Shown one piece after another: positions 8,746-17,843 of a stretch of 64,000 nt of DNA. The position numbers and the translations under genes are program-made. The notes beneath the pieces were generated by a model. It made no database searches, was not told the origin of the DNA, and worked only from the letters and a program-made list of their open reading frames with translations. Each line of letters starts with the position of its first letter. Within the stretch, counting starts at the first letter, position 1. This DNA is from Desulfobacterium sp. (GTDB lineage: Bacteria > Desulfobacterota > Desulfobacteria > Desulfobacterales > Desulfobacteraceae), in contig JAQYWC010000034.1 in the NCBI GenBank assembly GCA_030145245.1, positions 1-64,000 of the forward strand, written 5' to 3'.

Positions 8746-9591
8746 ATGAAAATACAATCCATACTATTATTGTTTTTTATTCCAATAGTCCTAATCGCTT
8801 GTAGTGGAGGGGAGATGGCGCAAAAACAACAAGACATTAAATCCATTAAAGATATTTCGGAATTACAGTGGGAAACTCTCTCATACAAAAAAATATTCTT
8901 TGCCCATCAATCTGTAGGCTTTGATATTATTAAGGGGATTAAAGATTTAATGAATGAAAACCCAAGCATTAAACTAAATCTTGTTGAAACGTGTGACCCA
9001 AATGATTTCAGAACTGGTGTTTTTGCTCATGCAAGGGTTGGGCAAAATGTAAATCCCGGTTCAAAAATCAGTGAATTCAAAAAAAAAGTGGATAATGGCT
9101 TGGGCAATAAAGTGGATTTTGCGTTTTTAAAGTTCTGTTATGTGGATATTCACTCCGGTACTGACTTGACATTGATTTTCAATGATTACAAAAAAAACAT
9201 GGCAGATCTTTTAAAAAAATATCCGGAAACGACTTTTTTTCATCTGACAACACCATTGACATTAACGCCTTCAGGAATACGAGGGGGATTTAAAAAAATT
9301 AAGGATTTTATAAAAAGAAATGCCGGCAAAATTAATATGTATGACAATAAAATTAAATATAAATTCAACAACATGCTAAGACAGGAATATGATGGAGGGA
9401 ATTATTTGTTTGATCTTGCAATGCAGGAATCAACTACATCTGACGGAAATTTAATCTCATATGGAAAAGGTAATAAAAAATACTATACATTGCTGCCGGA
9501 ATATACCGATGATGGCGGACATTTAAATCAAGTCGGCAGGAAACAGGTTGCAGAACAACTTCTGCTTTTTGTTATAAACCATATAAAATAA
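8746..9591 (+). CDS. SGNH-like lipoprotein, putative esterase
   Basis: 281 aa with a lipoprotein signal peptide (lipobox LIAC, Cys19). A motif FFAHQSVG (Ser56) near the N-terminus and DDGGHLN (about residues 257-263) near the C-terminus are consistent with the nucleophile block and the DxxH block of SGNH/GDSL hydrolases. This is a proposal from motifs only; no Gly/Asn block is obvious. Such lipoproteins can remove acyl groups from glycans, which would fit a cluster carrying two acyltransferases. It lies 18 bases after the ligase with AGAGG upstream and probably belongs to the same operon. Confidence 0.6.
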   Translation: MKIQSILLLFFIPIVLIACSGGEMAQKQQDIKSIKDISELQWETLSYKKIFFAHQSVGFDIIKGIKDLMNENPSIKLNLVETCDPNDFRTGVFAHARVGQNVNPGSKISEFKKKVDNGLGNKVDFAFLKFCYVDIHSGTDLTLIFNDYKKNMADLLKKYPETTFFHLTTPLTLTPSGIRGGFKKIKDFIKRNAGKINMYDNKIKYKFNNMLRQEYDGGNYLFDLAMQESTTSDGNLISYGKGNKKYYTLLPEYTDDGGHLNQVGRKQVAEQLLLFVINHIK

Positions 9592-9625
9592 CAATACTGT
9601 AACATTAAAGCGAGCGCAAAGAGTT

Positions 9626-12448
9626 GTGCTGACCGGTAATTATCAAAAAAGATATTTAAAGATCCTGGAAAAGAGATCAGCCGTTATTGGATGGCTGCTC
9701 TCTTTTTTTTTTCTCTATTTCTTCATCTGTCTTAATTGCGGAATGGCGTCTGTTCATGGGGTTATTGCAAACAAGTTCAAAAAAACGGTTGTTAAAGATA
9801 CGTCAGTCTCTTCAGTGGGTAAAGAACAGGTCGGAAACAATGGGAAAACATCCTCACTAAAACTGAAGAGTATCCAGGAATATATTCTTTTTGATATTGA
9901 TGCTTCAACTCTCCAGGGGTATCTTGTCAAAGATGCATGGCTACATTTTCGATCTGCAGCACCGCTTGATGCTCCCGTTAAGAGGGCAGGGCTCTCAACC
10001 CTTGCTTCATGCTGGGTTGAGGGAAACTCACAGGGGTTTGCACCTGAAACTGGGTCATCATGTTTTGTACAGGCTAAATATGAAAAGCAGGATTGGGCAT
10101 ACCCGGGCAGCACTCTAATGGATGTCGTGTTTGGAAGGGGGAATACCATCTGGCAGTCAAGTCGTGCTTCTTTGCCGGACAGGGACGGGTGGCAGAAAAT
10201 ACACGTTCCTCCCGACATTCTGGGTGCAAAGGTGGCCTGTATTTCCAAAGGCTTTTGTTTCTATGACGATGTGGGAAGCGAGTGGGCGGTTAGGGATGGA
10301 AAATTTGAGTATCATTTTTTTCCCAATAGGGTGATATACAGCAGAGAGAGCCTTATTAGTTCACCATGGATGGAGATTCAATTTAAGGGGAGAGATCTTG
10401 TTCCTCCTGACCCTGTTGAATCTATTAGGGTTGAAACCAATGAACTTCCTTCAGGGGAAGCTTTGTTGTTTTGGAACACTCCCCATGATCATGGGGGCGG
10501 GGACGTCCTCGGGTTTGATATGGCATGGAAAAGGGATGGAAGAGGAAAAATATTTCCCCGGTATCTGATTCCCATGGCTGAACAACCTGATGATGAAGTA
10601 ATGATGCATATTCAGGATCTCGGTTTCGGGCCGAACGATCAGCTTGAGATCTCTGTGATCAGCTTGGACTGTGCTGGCAACAGGAGTAAGCCTTTCACAA
10701 TAAATATTGCCCTTTCCGGTGGCTTGGGAAATGTTGATATCCCAGGTTCAGATTTGAAGCCCTTTTATGTGAGGGAAAAAGATCTGTCGCAATCCGTAAA
10801 CGTCTCTGTGATTGATCTCCTAGATAAGTATCTCCCGGAAGATCGAAAGATCATTCCCGGTCATGGTATCGGATATCAAAGCGGGAACCATATTTATTCT
10901 TTGAAGGATAGGAAAGTCCGCATTCATGGTGCAAGAAACGAGGATGTCGGTTTTCAGGTTGTGGTTGTCGGTGACTTATCCGGCTTTACCATGGATTGCC
11001 TATTTGAAGATGAACCGGACCTACAGCCTGAACTTTTTTTGTTTAAAAATGTGAACGTCAAGGGTATGGATGGCGAACAGATGATGGTGCCGGACCCCTT
11101 GGTGCCGTTGGGAAAAGATGAGAAAAAAAGGTTAAAAACCGGGGGGAGCTTTCTGTGTGATATTCATATCCCCCACGGGATGACCCCGGGTATAAAAAAG
11201 GGTAAGCTCATCCTCAAATCAGACAGTCAGCAGCCAGAGGTGTTTGATGTTCAGCTGACGGTTTGGGATTTTACCCTGCCTGATAAGCTCTCTTTTGTGC
11301 CTGAAATGAATGCCTATTCCAGGGTGTCACCATATAAAGGATACGCCTGTTACAGGCTTGCCCACAGGCACAGGACCTGTTTGAACAGGCTACCCTATGG
11401 ATGGGACGGAACGCCTGAGTTTGCGCCCCAAAAACTGGCAATGGGATTTGATTGGGAGTTGTGGGATAAAAAGGTCGGTCCTTTGGTTGACGGTTCTGCC
11501 TTTGCTGATCTTCCCAGGAAACATCAGCCTGTGGATGTTATGTATCTTCCGTTGAGCGAAAACTGGCCTGTTGGGCTTGCTGGAAATTACACCAAATCCT
11601 GTTTGGCGGATGAAGCATTGTCCGAGAATTACAGGGAAGAATTGAAACAGAGCTTCAGTGCGTTTGGCAGGCATATACGGGCTAAAGGGTGGAATCGTAC
11701 ACGATTTCAGTTTTATTTGAACAATAAGGTCTATTATAAAAAGCGATTTAAGAGCTCTTCGGCTCCATGGATCTTTGATGAGCCTGTAAATATCCCGGAT
11801 TTTATGGCGTTACAATGGTATGGGCGTTTGTGGCACGAGGCGGTTGATCCGGTGAAGGAGGGACTCAAGCTATATTTCAGGGCTGATATCTCTTATCCCC
11901 AGTATGGAAGGAATCTTTTGTGGGGAATTACCGATATTGAGTATATTGGCGGGAATAATGGCCAGAAAACCCGAATGAAGCATGATGAAATAAAGAGAAA
12001 TCCTGAAACACAGTTTGCCGAATATGGAACGGCAAACAAGCTGATTGATTCCAATCTTCAACCTGCGTTGTGGTGTGTCTCGGCTTGGTCAAAGGGGGCC
12101 TGCGGTGTGCTTCCATGGCAGAGCATTGGCAGTGAAAATTGCTGGAAGAGTGGTGAACAGACAGCCCTGTTCTATCCCAAGGGCGAAGAGGTGTATCCGT
12201 CCGTCCGGCTCAAGGCTTTCAGGTATGGTCAGCAAATTGTTGAATATCTGGTACTTCTTGCTGAGTTTCTGAACCTTCCCGAGGACGCTGTAAGACATTG
12301 GGTTAAAGAGAGATTGAACCTCCAAGGTGCTGTGTCAAAGGCCTATGAATATGACGCCGGAACCGAAATTTTTGAAAATGTGGGTGTTTATGATCTCTGG
12401 AAGTTGAGGGTCGATATTGGCGATTCTTTGTCAAAAAATAGTCCTTGA
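9626..12448 (+). CDS. Large exported multi-domain protein with DUF4091-like glycosidase C-terminus
   Basis: 940 aa from a GTG start; the ribosome site is weak. A membrane/signal segment lies at about residues 20-45 (WLLSFFFLYFFICL). Next comes a ~200-aa region resembling the DNRLRE-like beta-sandwich found in secreted proteins (YILFDIDAS..., W..I.VPPDIL), an Fn3-like domain at about 265-360 (PPDPVESIRV...LFWNTPHDHGGGDVLGFDM), and a C-terminal half with DUF4091 features: a W-rich barrel-like region and the closing SVRLKAFRYGQQIVEYL...LL motif. Proteins of this type are predicted glycoside hydrolases of surface or matrix polysaccharides. It ends the biosynthetic cluster and could trim or remodel its glycan (inference). 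Confidence 0.65.
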   Translation: MLTGNYQKRYLKILEKRSAVIGWLLSFFFLYFFICLNCGMASVHGVIANKFKKTVVKDTSVSSVGKEQVGNNGKTSSLKLKSIQEYILFDIDASTLQGYLVKDAWLHFRSAAPLDAPVKRAGLSTLASCWVEGNSQGFAPETGSSCFVQAKYEKQDWAYPGSTLMDVVFGRGNTIWQSSRASLPDRDGWQKIHVPPDILGAKVACISKGFCFYDDVGSEWAVRDGKFEYHFFPNRVIYSRESLISSPWMEIQFKGRDLVPPDPVESIRVETNELPSGEALLFWNTPHDHGGGDVLGFDMAWKRDGRGKIFPRYLIPMAEQPDDEVMMHIQDLGFGPNDQLEISVISLDCAGNRSKPFTINIALSGGLGNVDIPGSDLKPFYVREKDLSQSVNVSVIDLLDKYLPEDRKIIPGHGIGYQSGNHIYSLKDRKVRIHGARNEDVGFQVVVVGDLSGFTMDCLFEDEPDLQPELFLFKNVNVKGMDGEQMMVPDPLVPLGKDEKKRLKTGGSFLCDIHIPHGMTPGIKKGKLILKSDSQQPEVFDVQLTVWDFTLPDKLSFVPEMNAYSRVSPYKGYACYRLAHRHRTCLNRLPYGWDGTPEFAPQKLAMGFDWELWDKKVGPLVDGSAFADLPRKHQPVDVMYLPLSENWPVGLAGNYTKSCLADEALSENYREELKQSFSAFGRHIRAKGWNRTRFQFYLNNKVYYKKRFKSSSAPWIFDEPVNIPDFMALQWYGRLWHEAVDPVKEGLKLYFRADISYPQYGRNLLWGITDIEYIGGNNGQKTRMKHDEIKRNPETQFAEYGTANKLIDSNLQPALWCVSAWSKGACGVLPWQSIGSENCWKSGEQTALFYPKGEEVYPSVRLKAFRYGQQIVEYLVLLAEFLNLPEDAVRHWVKERLNLQGAVSKAYEYDAGTEIFENVGVYDLWKLRVDIGDSLSKNSP

Positions 12449-12474
12449 CAGAACCTGCTTTTCATAGCTATCCT
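12445..12474 (+). promoter_or_regulatory. Candidate sigma-70 promoter
   Basis: TTGACA (12445-12450) and TATCCT (12469-12474) are separated by 18 bases. The -35 box overlaps the stop codon of the preceding gene. It could drive the 107-aa protein, nuclease and regulator genes downstream. Sequence match only. Confidence 0.35.
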
Positions 12475-12801
12475 TTGTTGTAATTCACAAATGACTCTAT
12501 TCTATGAAGGTCTCGACATTCGTATACACCGAGGAAAAATATTCTCTTGCTCCTGAATTCGGAGATGACGATGAACTTGAACACCTTAACCGGGTAAACG
12601 ATGACAGGGTTCTGTATATGGTGACGATTATGGTTGGATCCCCGTTTTGGGTATATGACAATCGTCTTTTTTTGTTGACATTATGGGCGAGTTATAGCGT
12701 TAATTAATACATTCGTATGAAAAACGAGTCCATCATATTTTTAAGCTTCACAGCCTAATAGGCTGAAGTTCAAATTAATACATTAAACGATGGAGGTAGT
12801 C
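12449..12801 (+). other. Intergenic leader region
   Basis: About 350 bases. It contains a 67-codon ORF (12504-12707) without an obvious ribosome site or domain, which I do not call a gene, and a small stem (AGCCT-AAT-AGGCT, about 12752-12764) shortly before the next gene. The promoter above lies at its left edge. Confidence 0.45.
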
Positions 12802-13125
12802 ATGGCAGAGGTGCTAGAAATTAAAAGTTATCAGTATTACACTTTTTCGTCACGTAACTCAGGCAGCAAAGGAGTTATTGCCTGTAAAACCAAAGAAGGC
12901 AAAACTGTTCATGTTCATTTTCTTGAGGGGGCAAGCTCTCTTCCTCCGGCCAGAAAAATTAATGATAATCAATTTATGATCTATTACTCCTATTCAGACA
13001 TGTTTAATATTGTTGATATGTTGAGAAACGAAAGTCCTGTTTACCTGATCCATATTCCAGAAGGAAACAATAACACTAGACTTTCCACTGATAGTGAACC
13101 TGTAGGAGAAGGAGAAGAAAAATAA
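12802..13125 (+). CDS. Conserved-looking small protein of unknown function
   Basis: 107 aa. The start ATG at 12802 follows GGAGG (12792-12796) by five bases; the in-frame ATG at 12790 precedes that site and is rejected. The protein has a compact alpha/beta composition, no signal peptide or membrane segment, and a charged C-terminal tail. It ends 17 bases before the beta-CASP nuclease gene and is probably co-transcribed with it. I do not recognise the family. Confidence 0.7.
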   Translation: MAEVLEIKSYQYYTFSSRNSGSKGVIACKTKEGKTVHVHFLEGASSLPPARKINDNQFMIYYSYSDMFNIVDMLRNESPVYLIHIPEGNNNTRLSTDSEPVGEGEEK

Positions 13126-13142
13126 AATTCAAGGCTGATCTT

Positions 13143-14435
13143 ATGAATGTAATTCATCTTGGTGGCGCGGACTGTGTCACGGGTTCGTGCCACCTTCTCC
13201 AGGCAGCAGGTCTTAACATCATGGTTGACTGCGGTGCAGTACAGGGCAATGACAGAGTTGTCCCCATGGAAAAATGGCCTGTTGCTCCGTCCAAAATTGA
13301 CTATCTTTTTCTTACCCATGCGCATATTGATCATATTGGAAGAGTTCCGGATTTGATTGAACAGGGTTTTGTCGGTGAGATTATCTGCACCCACCCTACA
13401 AAGGAACTTCTTGTTCCCATGCTTGAAGACACCATGGGATTTTCACTAAGGAACCACGACAAGATTCAAAAAGTTGCTGATCTACTTGATGAACTTTCCT
13501 GGGGATTTGAATACGGCAAAATTTTTAATCTTAAAAATGGTATTTGCTTTAAACTGGGAAATGCAGGGCATATCCTTGGTTCGTGCTTCATCCGGTTTGA
13601 ATCTGACCATCCTAACTGTTCTGTGGTATTTTCAGGTGATCTTGGGGCCCCGAATACTCCAATTCTGCCTGATCCTGATATTCCTGAACCCTGTGATTTG
13701 CTAATCCTTGAAGCAACATACGGGGATCGAAATCATGGTGACAGAACCGAAAGAGTAAACCGCTTAAAATCGATTCTATCCAGAGCCCTGGCAGATAATG
13801 GGAAGGTCTATATCCCAGCTTTTGCCCTTGGACGCTGTCAGGAGCTTATCTATGAGATGGACAGGATCTTTTCTGCATCCAATATTGGCACCAGGATTCC
13901 GGTATTCATCGATTCTCCCCTTGGGCTGGAAATAACCGGGATCTATTCCAGGTTTTCGGAATTCTGGGATAATGAGGCTTTGGCCTTGTATAAAAACGGT
14001 GATCATCCCATTGATTTTAAGAACCTTTATTCCGTTGAAAATCATCAAAACCATGTCAGGCTTGTCTCTGTACCAGGTCCAGCCATAATCATCGGAGGAA
14101 GCGGTATGTGTACCGGTGGCAGGATTGTCGCCCACCTTGTCGAGGGGCTTGGGAGCCGTGAAAATGATCTTCTGTTTGTCGGATATCAGGCGTCTGGTAC
14201 CCCAGGCCGGGATATTCTCAGGTATTGCCGTAAACGTAACGGATATGTCTGGCTGGATGGTGAAAAAATAATGATAAATGCTGATGTTCATCAACTCACT
14301 GGATATTCGGCCCATGCCGACCAAAAAGATCTTATAAACTGGGTCAATGCAATGGAGAGAAGGCCCCGCGAGATCAGACTGGTTCATGGGGATGCCAATG
14401 CCAGGAAAACTCTTGCAGCCAGGCTTGGTTTATGA
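13143..14435 (+). CDS. Beta-CASP metallo-beta-lactamase-fold RNA nuclease
   Basis: 430 aa. The metal site is THAHIDHIGR (about 59-68; HxHxDH), with later metal ligands in GNAGHILGS and SGDLG. The beta-CASP insert includes FALGRCQELIYEM and the C-terminal part has SGMCTGGRI and GYSAHADQ followed by VHGD, as in CPSF-73/YSH1-like prokaryotic RNases. Such enzymes cleave or trim RNA with two zinc ions. The stop overlaps the start of the sigma-54 activator gene (ATGA), so the two are translationally coupled, an unusual partnership suggesting shared regulation. Confidence 0.9.
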   Translation: MNVIHLGGADCVTGSCHLLQAAGLNIMVDCGAVQGNDRVVPMEKWPVAPSKIDYLFLTHAHIDHIGRVPDLIEQGFVGEIICTHPTKELLVPMLEDTMGFSLRNHDKIQKVADLLDELSWGFEYGKIFNLKNGICFKLGNAGHILGSCFIRFESDHPNCSVVFSGDLGAPNTPILPDPDIPEPCDLLILEATYGDRNHGDRTERVNRLKSILSRALADNGKVYIPAFALGRCQELIYEMDRIFSASNIGTRIPVFIDSPLGLEITGIYSRFSEFWDNEALALYKNGDHPIDFKNLYSVENHQNHVRLVSVPGPAIIIGGSGMCTGGRIVAHLVEGLGSRENDLLFVGYQASGTPGRDILRYCRKRNGYVWLDGEKIMINADVHQLTGYSAHADQKDLINWVNAMERRPREIRLVHGDANARKTLAARLGL

Positions 14436-15937
14436 ATCAGGTGTATTCGAGCTCACCCGTAGATTATTTGAGAGATATTTCTGCCTGGGTGTCTTCCGTG
14501 CAGAAATTAGATCAACTTCTTGAGCTTATCATGAAGACCTCGGTCAGAATGATGCAGGCAAAAGCAAGTTCTCTTCTGCTTGTTGATGACAATGGAAAAA
14601 AACTTTACTTTGAGGTGATCACCGGCTCTCAAAAGGAAAAGATCAAATCGTTTGAACTCAAGGTCGGCCAGGGAATAGCAGGGCTCGTGGCAAAGAGTGG
14701 TGAAGCTCTTCTTGTTGAAGACGTGGAAAAAGACTCACGATGGTATAAAAAAGTGAGTAGGGATACCGGAATTGACACCCGCTCCATTATATGCTCGCCA
14801 ATGAAGTCTGATTCAAAGGTGATAGGTGTTGTGCAGATTATCAACAGGCTGGACGGTACCCCTTTTACCGGTGATGATCTGAATATTTTGAATGTTTTTG
14901 CCGATGTGGCAGCAAAGGCTATTTGCGATTCAAGAAGGATGGCCAGGGTCAGCAGGGAGAACCTCGATCTAAAGGAACAGGCTGCAAAAAGATATAAAAT
15001 AGTCGGAAAGAGCAGGGCAATAAAAAAATCCATCTCTGATGCCCTCAAGGTTGCTGATTCGAACGCAAGAGTTATGATTTTAGGAGAGAGCGGAACCGGA
15101 AAAGAACTCATGGCTCACATGATTCATAAGCAGAGTCCGAGAAAAGATGCCAGTTTGATTGTTTTGAACTGCGGCGCTTTAACAGAAAATCTTCTTGAAG
15201 ACGAATTGTTTGGGCATGAGAAAGGTGCCTATACCGGAGCTTCTTCAAAAAAGTATGGAAAGTTTGAGTTGGCGGACAAGGGGACTCTGTTTCTTGATGA
15301 AATCGGTGAGATGGGGTTGAATATGCAGACCCGGCTTCTCAGGGTATTGCAGGAAGGGGTCTACTACAGGGTTGGCGGCAGTAAAACTGTCTCTGTGGAT
15401 GTCAGGATAATATGCGCAACAAACAGGGATATCGAACAAGAGGTGAAAGATGGACGATTCCGGGAGGATCTTTATTATAGACTTAATGTCGTTCAGATAA
15501 AAATGCCACCCTTAAGGGAGAGAAAAGAAGATATTCTGGTTTTGGCCGAATATTTTTTATCACAACTTAAGGCCGAGAGGGGAGAAGTTGATCTCCATTT
15601 TTCCAAAGATGCTGTTAAGCTTCTTCGGAATCATTGCTGGAGTGGAAATATCCGGGAGCTTAAAAATGCGGTTGAACGTGCAGTGATCATGAGGAATGGC
15701 AATTTGATCAATTCGGAAGATTTGCCATTTTCAGGGTGTATATCGCGGGCTGGAGAAAATTGTTCGCCGTCTTTTGAACCTGGAGAAACTCTTAAGCAGG
15801 CTGTTAAGCATTTTAAAAAAGATTTTATTGCTTCAACCTTGAAAGCATACGGTGGAAACAGAACCCGGACGGCCGAGGCTTTGGGAATTCAGAGGACGTA
15901 TCTCTCCAGGCTTTTAACTGACTATAATCTCAGGTAA
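14432..15937 (+). CDS. GAF-domain sigma-54-dependent transcriptional activator
   Basis: 501 aa. An N-terminal GAF sensor domain (about 15-165) is followed by the AAA+ activator domain (about 190-420) with Walker A GESGTGKE (about 218), the sigma-54 loop GAYTGA (about 265, a variant of GAFTGA), Walker B LFLDEIGEMG and the RLLRVLQEG segment. The C-terminus carries a Fis-type helix-turn-helix (TAEALGIQRTYLSRLL). It binds enhancer sites and opens sigma-54 promoters in response to a small-molecule or redox cue. No receiver domain is present, so it is not a response regulator. A sigma-54 promoter lies 1.8 kb downstream, a possible target. Confidence 0.93.
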   Translation: MNQVYSSSPVDYLRDISAWVSSVQKLDQLLELIMKTSVRMMQAKASSLLLVDDNGKKLYFEVITGSQKEKIKSFELKVGQGIAGLVAKSGEALLVEDVEKDSRWYKKVSRDTGIDTRSIICSPMKSDSKVIGVVQIINRLDGTPFTGDDLNILNVFADVAAKAICDSRRMARVSRENLDLKEQAAKRYKIVGKSRAIKKSISDALKVADSNARVMILGESGTGKELMAHMIHKQSPRKDASLIVLNCGALTENLLEDELFGHEKGAYTGASSKKYGKFELADKGTLFLDEIGEMGLNMQTRLLRVLQEGVYYRVGGSKTVSVDVRIICATNRDIEQEVKDGRFREDLYYRLNVVQIKMPPLRERKEDILVLAEYFLSQLKAERGEVDLHFSKDAVKLLRNHCWSGNIRELKNAVERAVIMRNGNLINSEDLPFSGCISRAGENCSPSFEPGETLKQAVKHFKKDFIASTLKAYGGNRTRTAEALGIQRTYLSRLLTDYNLR

Positions 15938-16158
15938 AAATGTTTTTTCATTTTTAGAGACGGTATCGTTGAGATAATGATCTCAGTATATCCGGGTCAA
16001 CCCCTTTTTTATGGAGAGTTTTTTTGCGTAGTTGTTGTTTGGATCTGAACCGATATTTCAGCTCTCTATAGGGACTGATCCCCCCCCGATTTTTTTTTGT
16101 GACTTCCTTCCTCACTCCGTTTGAGGCAAATAGGCCAAAGCGGGAGGGGAAATGAAAT

Positions 16159-17146
16159 CTATATTCTTATTTCCTGGATATTTAGCGCCTCTCCACGCTG
16201 GAAACTCTCATAAACCTCCATTGGGGTTCTGTTTTTCAATGAACCGTGTAGCCTAAATGTGTTGTAAAATTCTATAAAATCAACCGTTTCTCGGTAAGCC
16301 TGGTCATATGTTATGAAATGTCTGGGTTGTACTAACTCTATCTCCAGAATCGAATTGAATGCATTAATGTGGGCATTCTTGTTGGTGTAGCCAGCGGGAT
16401 CTGTTCATGGAGAACCTGGTCTTATCCAAAGTCCTGGACATATTCCGTGAAAACGGTTGATGTCATTTGGCTGCCGTTGTCACTCCTGAGAATCAGCTGA
16501 TTCTCATCTATGATATCAAAATCCTTGAGGCCCTTATCAAGGGTGAAAACCAGGTCCTTGCCTTTGCAGCTTATTCCTTCGTTTCCGTCGCTTTTTCCGG
16601 CGGGGCAACAATAAATTGTGTTCCTGGCAGAGCCGGTAAACTTTTTTGGGGTTTACCGTGTAATCATGGTCTCTAAGCAGATAGTGGGAAAGTTTTTGAT
16701 AGCCGCCTCCTCCATTGGCAAATTCTTTGCGCTTCCTATAGCTCTTAAGGCCTGCGATGATCAGCTCATCTGGGATTATTGAACCGTCGGGGTTCATGGT
16801 AAAACCGGGAATGGGCCTTCCCGGATTATTTTTCCGTCCATCTTCGGCAGCTTTTTTGTCCCGTTGATACCAGGTGGAACTGGTAATAACCGCATATTTA
16901 ATGATCTCTTTAACAGGGTGACCTTTTTGGGTCAAGCTTTCAGCTACTTCTATTCTTTCAACCAGAGTTGGTTCGTTTTATTTAAAAGCTTCTTTAATAC
17001 CGCTATTTCAGTTTTGGCATCTACCAGTTCTTTCTCCAGGGCTCGCTTGGATTTCTGGTTATCCGTTTTCTGTTTGTTTCAATGCACTCGTTAATGATTT
17101 GGGCCTTGAACTCAGTGGTGTAACTCTTCGACTTTTCGATGCTCAA
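16159..17146 (-). pseudogene. Degenerate IS3-family transposase (orfA + orfB remnant)
   Basis: Reading the minus strand from TTG at 17146 (AAAGGAG just upstream) gives the start of an IS3-type orfA (SYTTEFKAQIINECIE), which continues in another frame as a Lys/Glu-rich helix ending in WLKE. OrfB then follows with an HTH_21-like region (16935-16540), a frame change, an integrase segment with RSDNGSQMTS, another frame change, and the terminal FYNTFRLHGSLKNRTPMEVYE. At least three frame disruptions make the element inactive. I did not find convincing terminal inverted repeats. Confidence 0.85.
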
Positions 17147-17150
17147 TTTT

Positions 17151-17692
17151 ATTCTCCTTTCAAGTCTTTTTTAATACCGGTTTACGCACAATAAGTTTTC
17201 ACATTATATAAGGGGTTAGAGAGGTTGGTCTCTTATACCACCTGAAAAGAATTTGCTATGGGGGGGGTAAGAGGAAAATGAATATGGTTCAGGCGATAAC
17301 TCTCTTGACAACGACCGTAGGACTACGCCGGAGCAAAATTGCCAACTTTGGCTGAGATTGAGTGGTAATTAGTTAAAACTGAGAAATAAATTCCACAAAA
17401 CTGTGAAATTTATTTCATAAAGCTGTAAAATAAGTGATTGAATTTAACCAGAAACTGATTCGCATTGCGCAAAAAAGAAGAAAGTTTGATTTATTACCCC
17501 GAATGTCTTTTAGGCGGCCTTTTTTGATGGTAGCCTTGATTTTAAAGGAAACTGACCATTACTATTTCAACCTATTAGCCCTTCCCCGTTTTAAAGGAAA
17601 AATTAAATTGCGAAAAAAATCGTCTAAAAATGCGCATTATTGATAATTAATCAGGGTAAAAAACATAAACATATCATAGTGAAATCTGTTTA
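17151..17692 (+). other. AT-rich intergenic region upstream of the sigma-54 promoter
   Basis: About 540 bases between the IS3 relic and the sigma-54 promoter. It holds a long imperfect inverted repeat (listed separately). A 69-codon ORF at 17434-17643 has no supporting ribosome site or domain. Enhancer binding sites for a sigma-54 activator would be expected in this stretch. Confidence 0.5.
17383..17416. repeat. 15-bp inverted repeat, AT-rich
   Basis: Arms GAAATAAATTCCACA (17383-17397) and TGTGAAATTTATTTC (17402-17416) match at 14 of 15 positions around a 4-base loop. It lies about 300 bases upstream of the sigma-54 promoter, a position typical of upstream activator sites, but an AT-rich hairpin end of a transposon remnant is also possible. 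Confidence 0.6.
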
Positions 17693-17708
17693 TGGCACAA
17701 GTGTTGCA
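17693..17708 (+). promoter_or_regulatory. Sigma-54 promoter (-24/-12)
   Basis: TGGCAC (17693-17698) and TTGCA (17704-17708) have the exact GG-N10-GC spacing required by sigma-54 (RpoN) holoenzyme. Transcription should begin near 17719, giving a leader that contains the GEMM-I riboswitch before the PEP-CTERM gene. Activation needs an enhancer-binding protein such as the one encoded at 14432-15937 or one outside the window. Confidence 0.85.
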
Positions 17709-17746
17709 AATCGGTAGTTTGAAACCAAAATTTTTAACAGATCCTA

Positions 17747-17825
17747 AGAAAAGCTAAACCTGACGTGAGTCAGGGACGGAAAACCAACGGATCTCATGGG
17801 GAGATGGCCGGGTTGCCTGAGGAAA
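17747..17825 (+). promoter_or_regulatory. GEMM-I cyclic-dinucleotide riboswitch
   Basis: The leader shows the GEMM-I plan: CTAAACC, a stem CCTGAC/GTCAGG closed by a GNRA loop (GTGA), the conserved GGGACGGAAAACC segment (family consensus GGGACGCAAAGCC), a second hairpin (ATCTC...GAGAT), and GCCGGGTTGCC at the 3' side. Members bind cyclic di-GMP, or 3',3'-cGAMP in the GEMM-Ib variant; the sequence alone does not settle which. No intrinsic terminator lies between it and the gene, so control may act on translation through the AGGAG at 17831. Confidence 0.82.
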
Positions 17826-17843
17826 GTTACAGGAGACGATTAC

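Noticed and set aside
12504-12707. 67-codon ORF on the plus strand
   Set aside because: No ribosome site, no domain and composition like non-coding DNA; described only as part of the intergenic region.
17434-17643. 69-codon ORF before the sigma-54 promoter
   Set aside because: No supporting signals; lies in AT-rich intergenic DNA.
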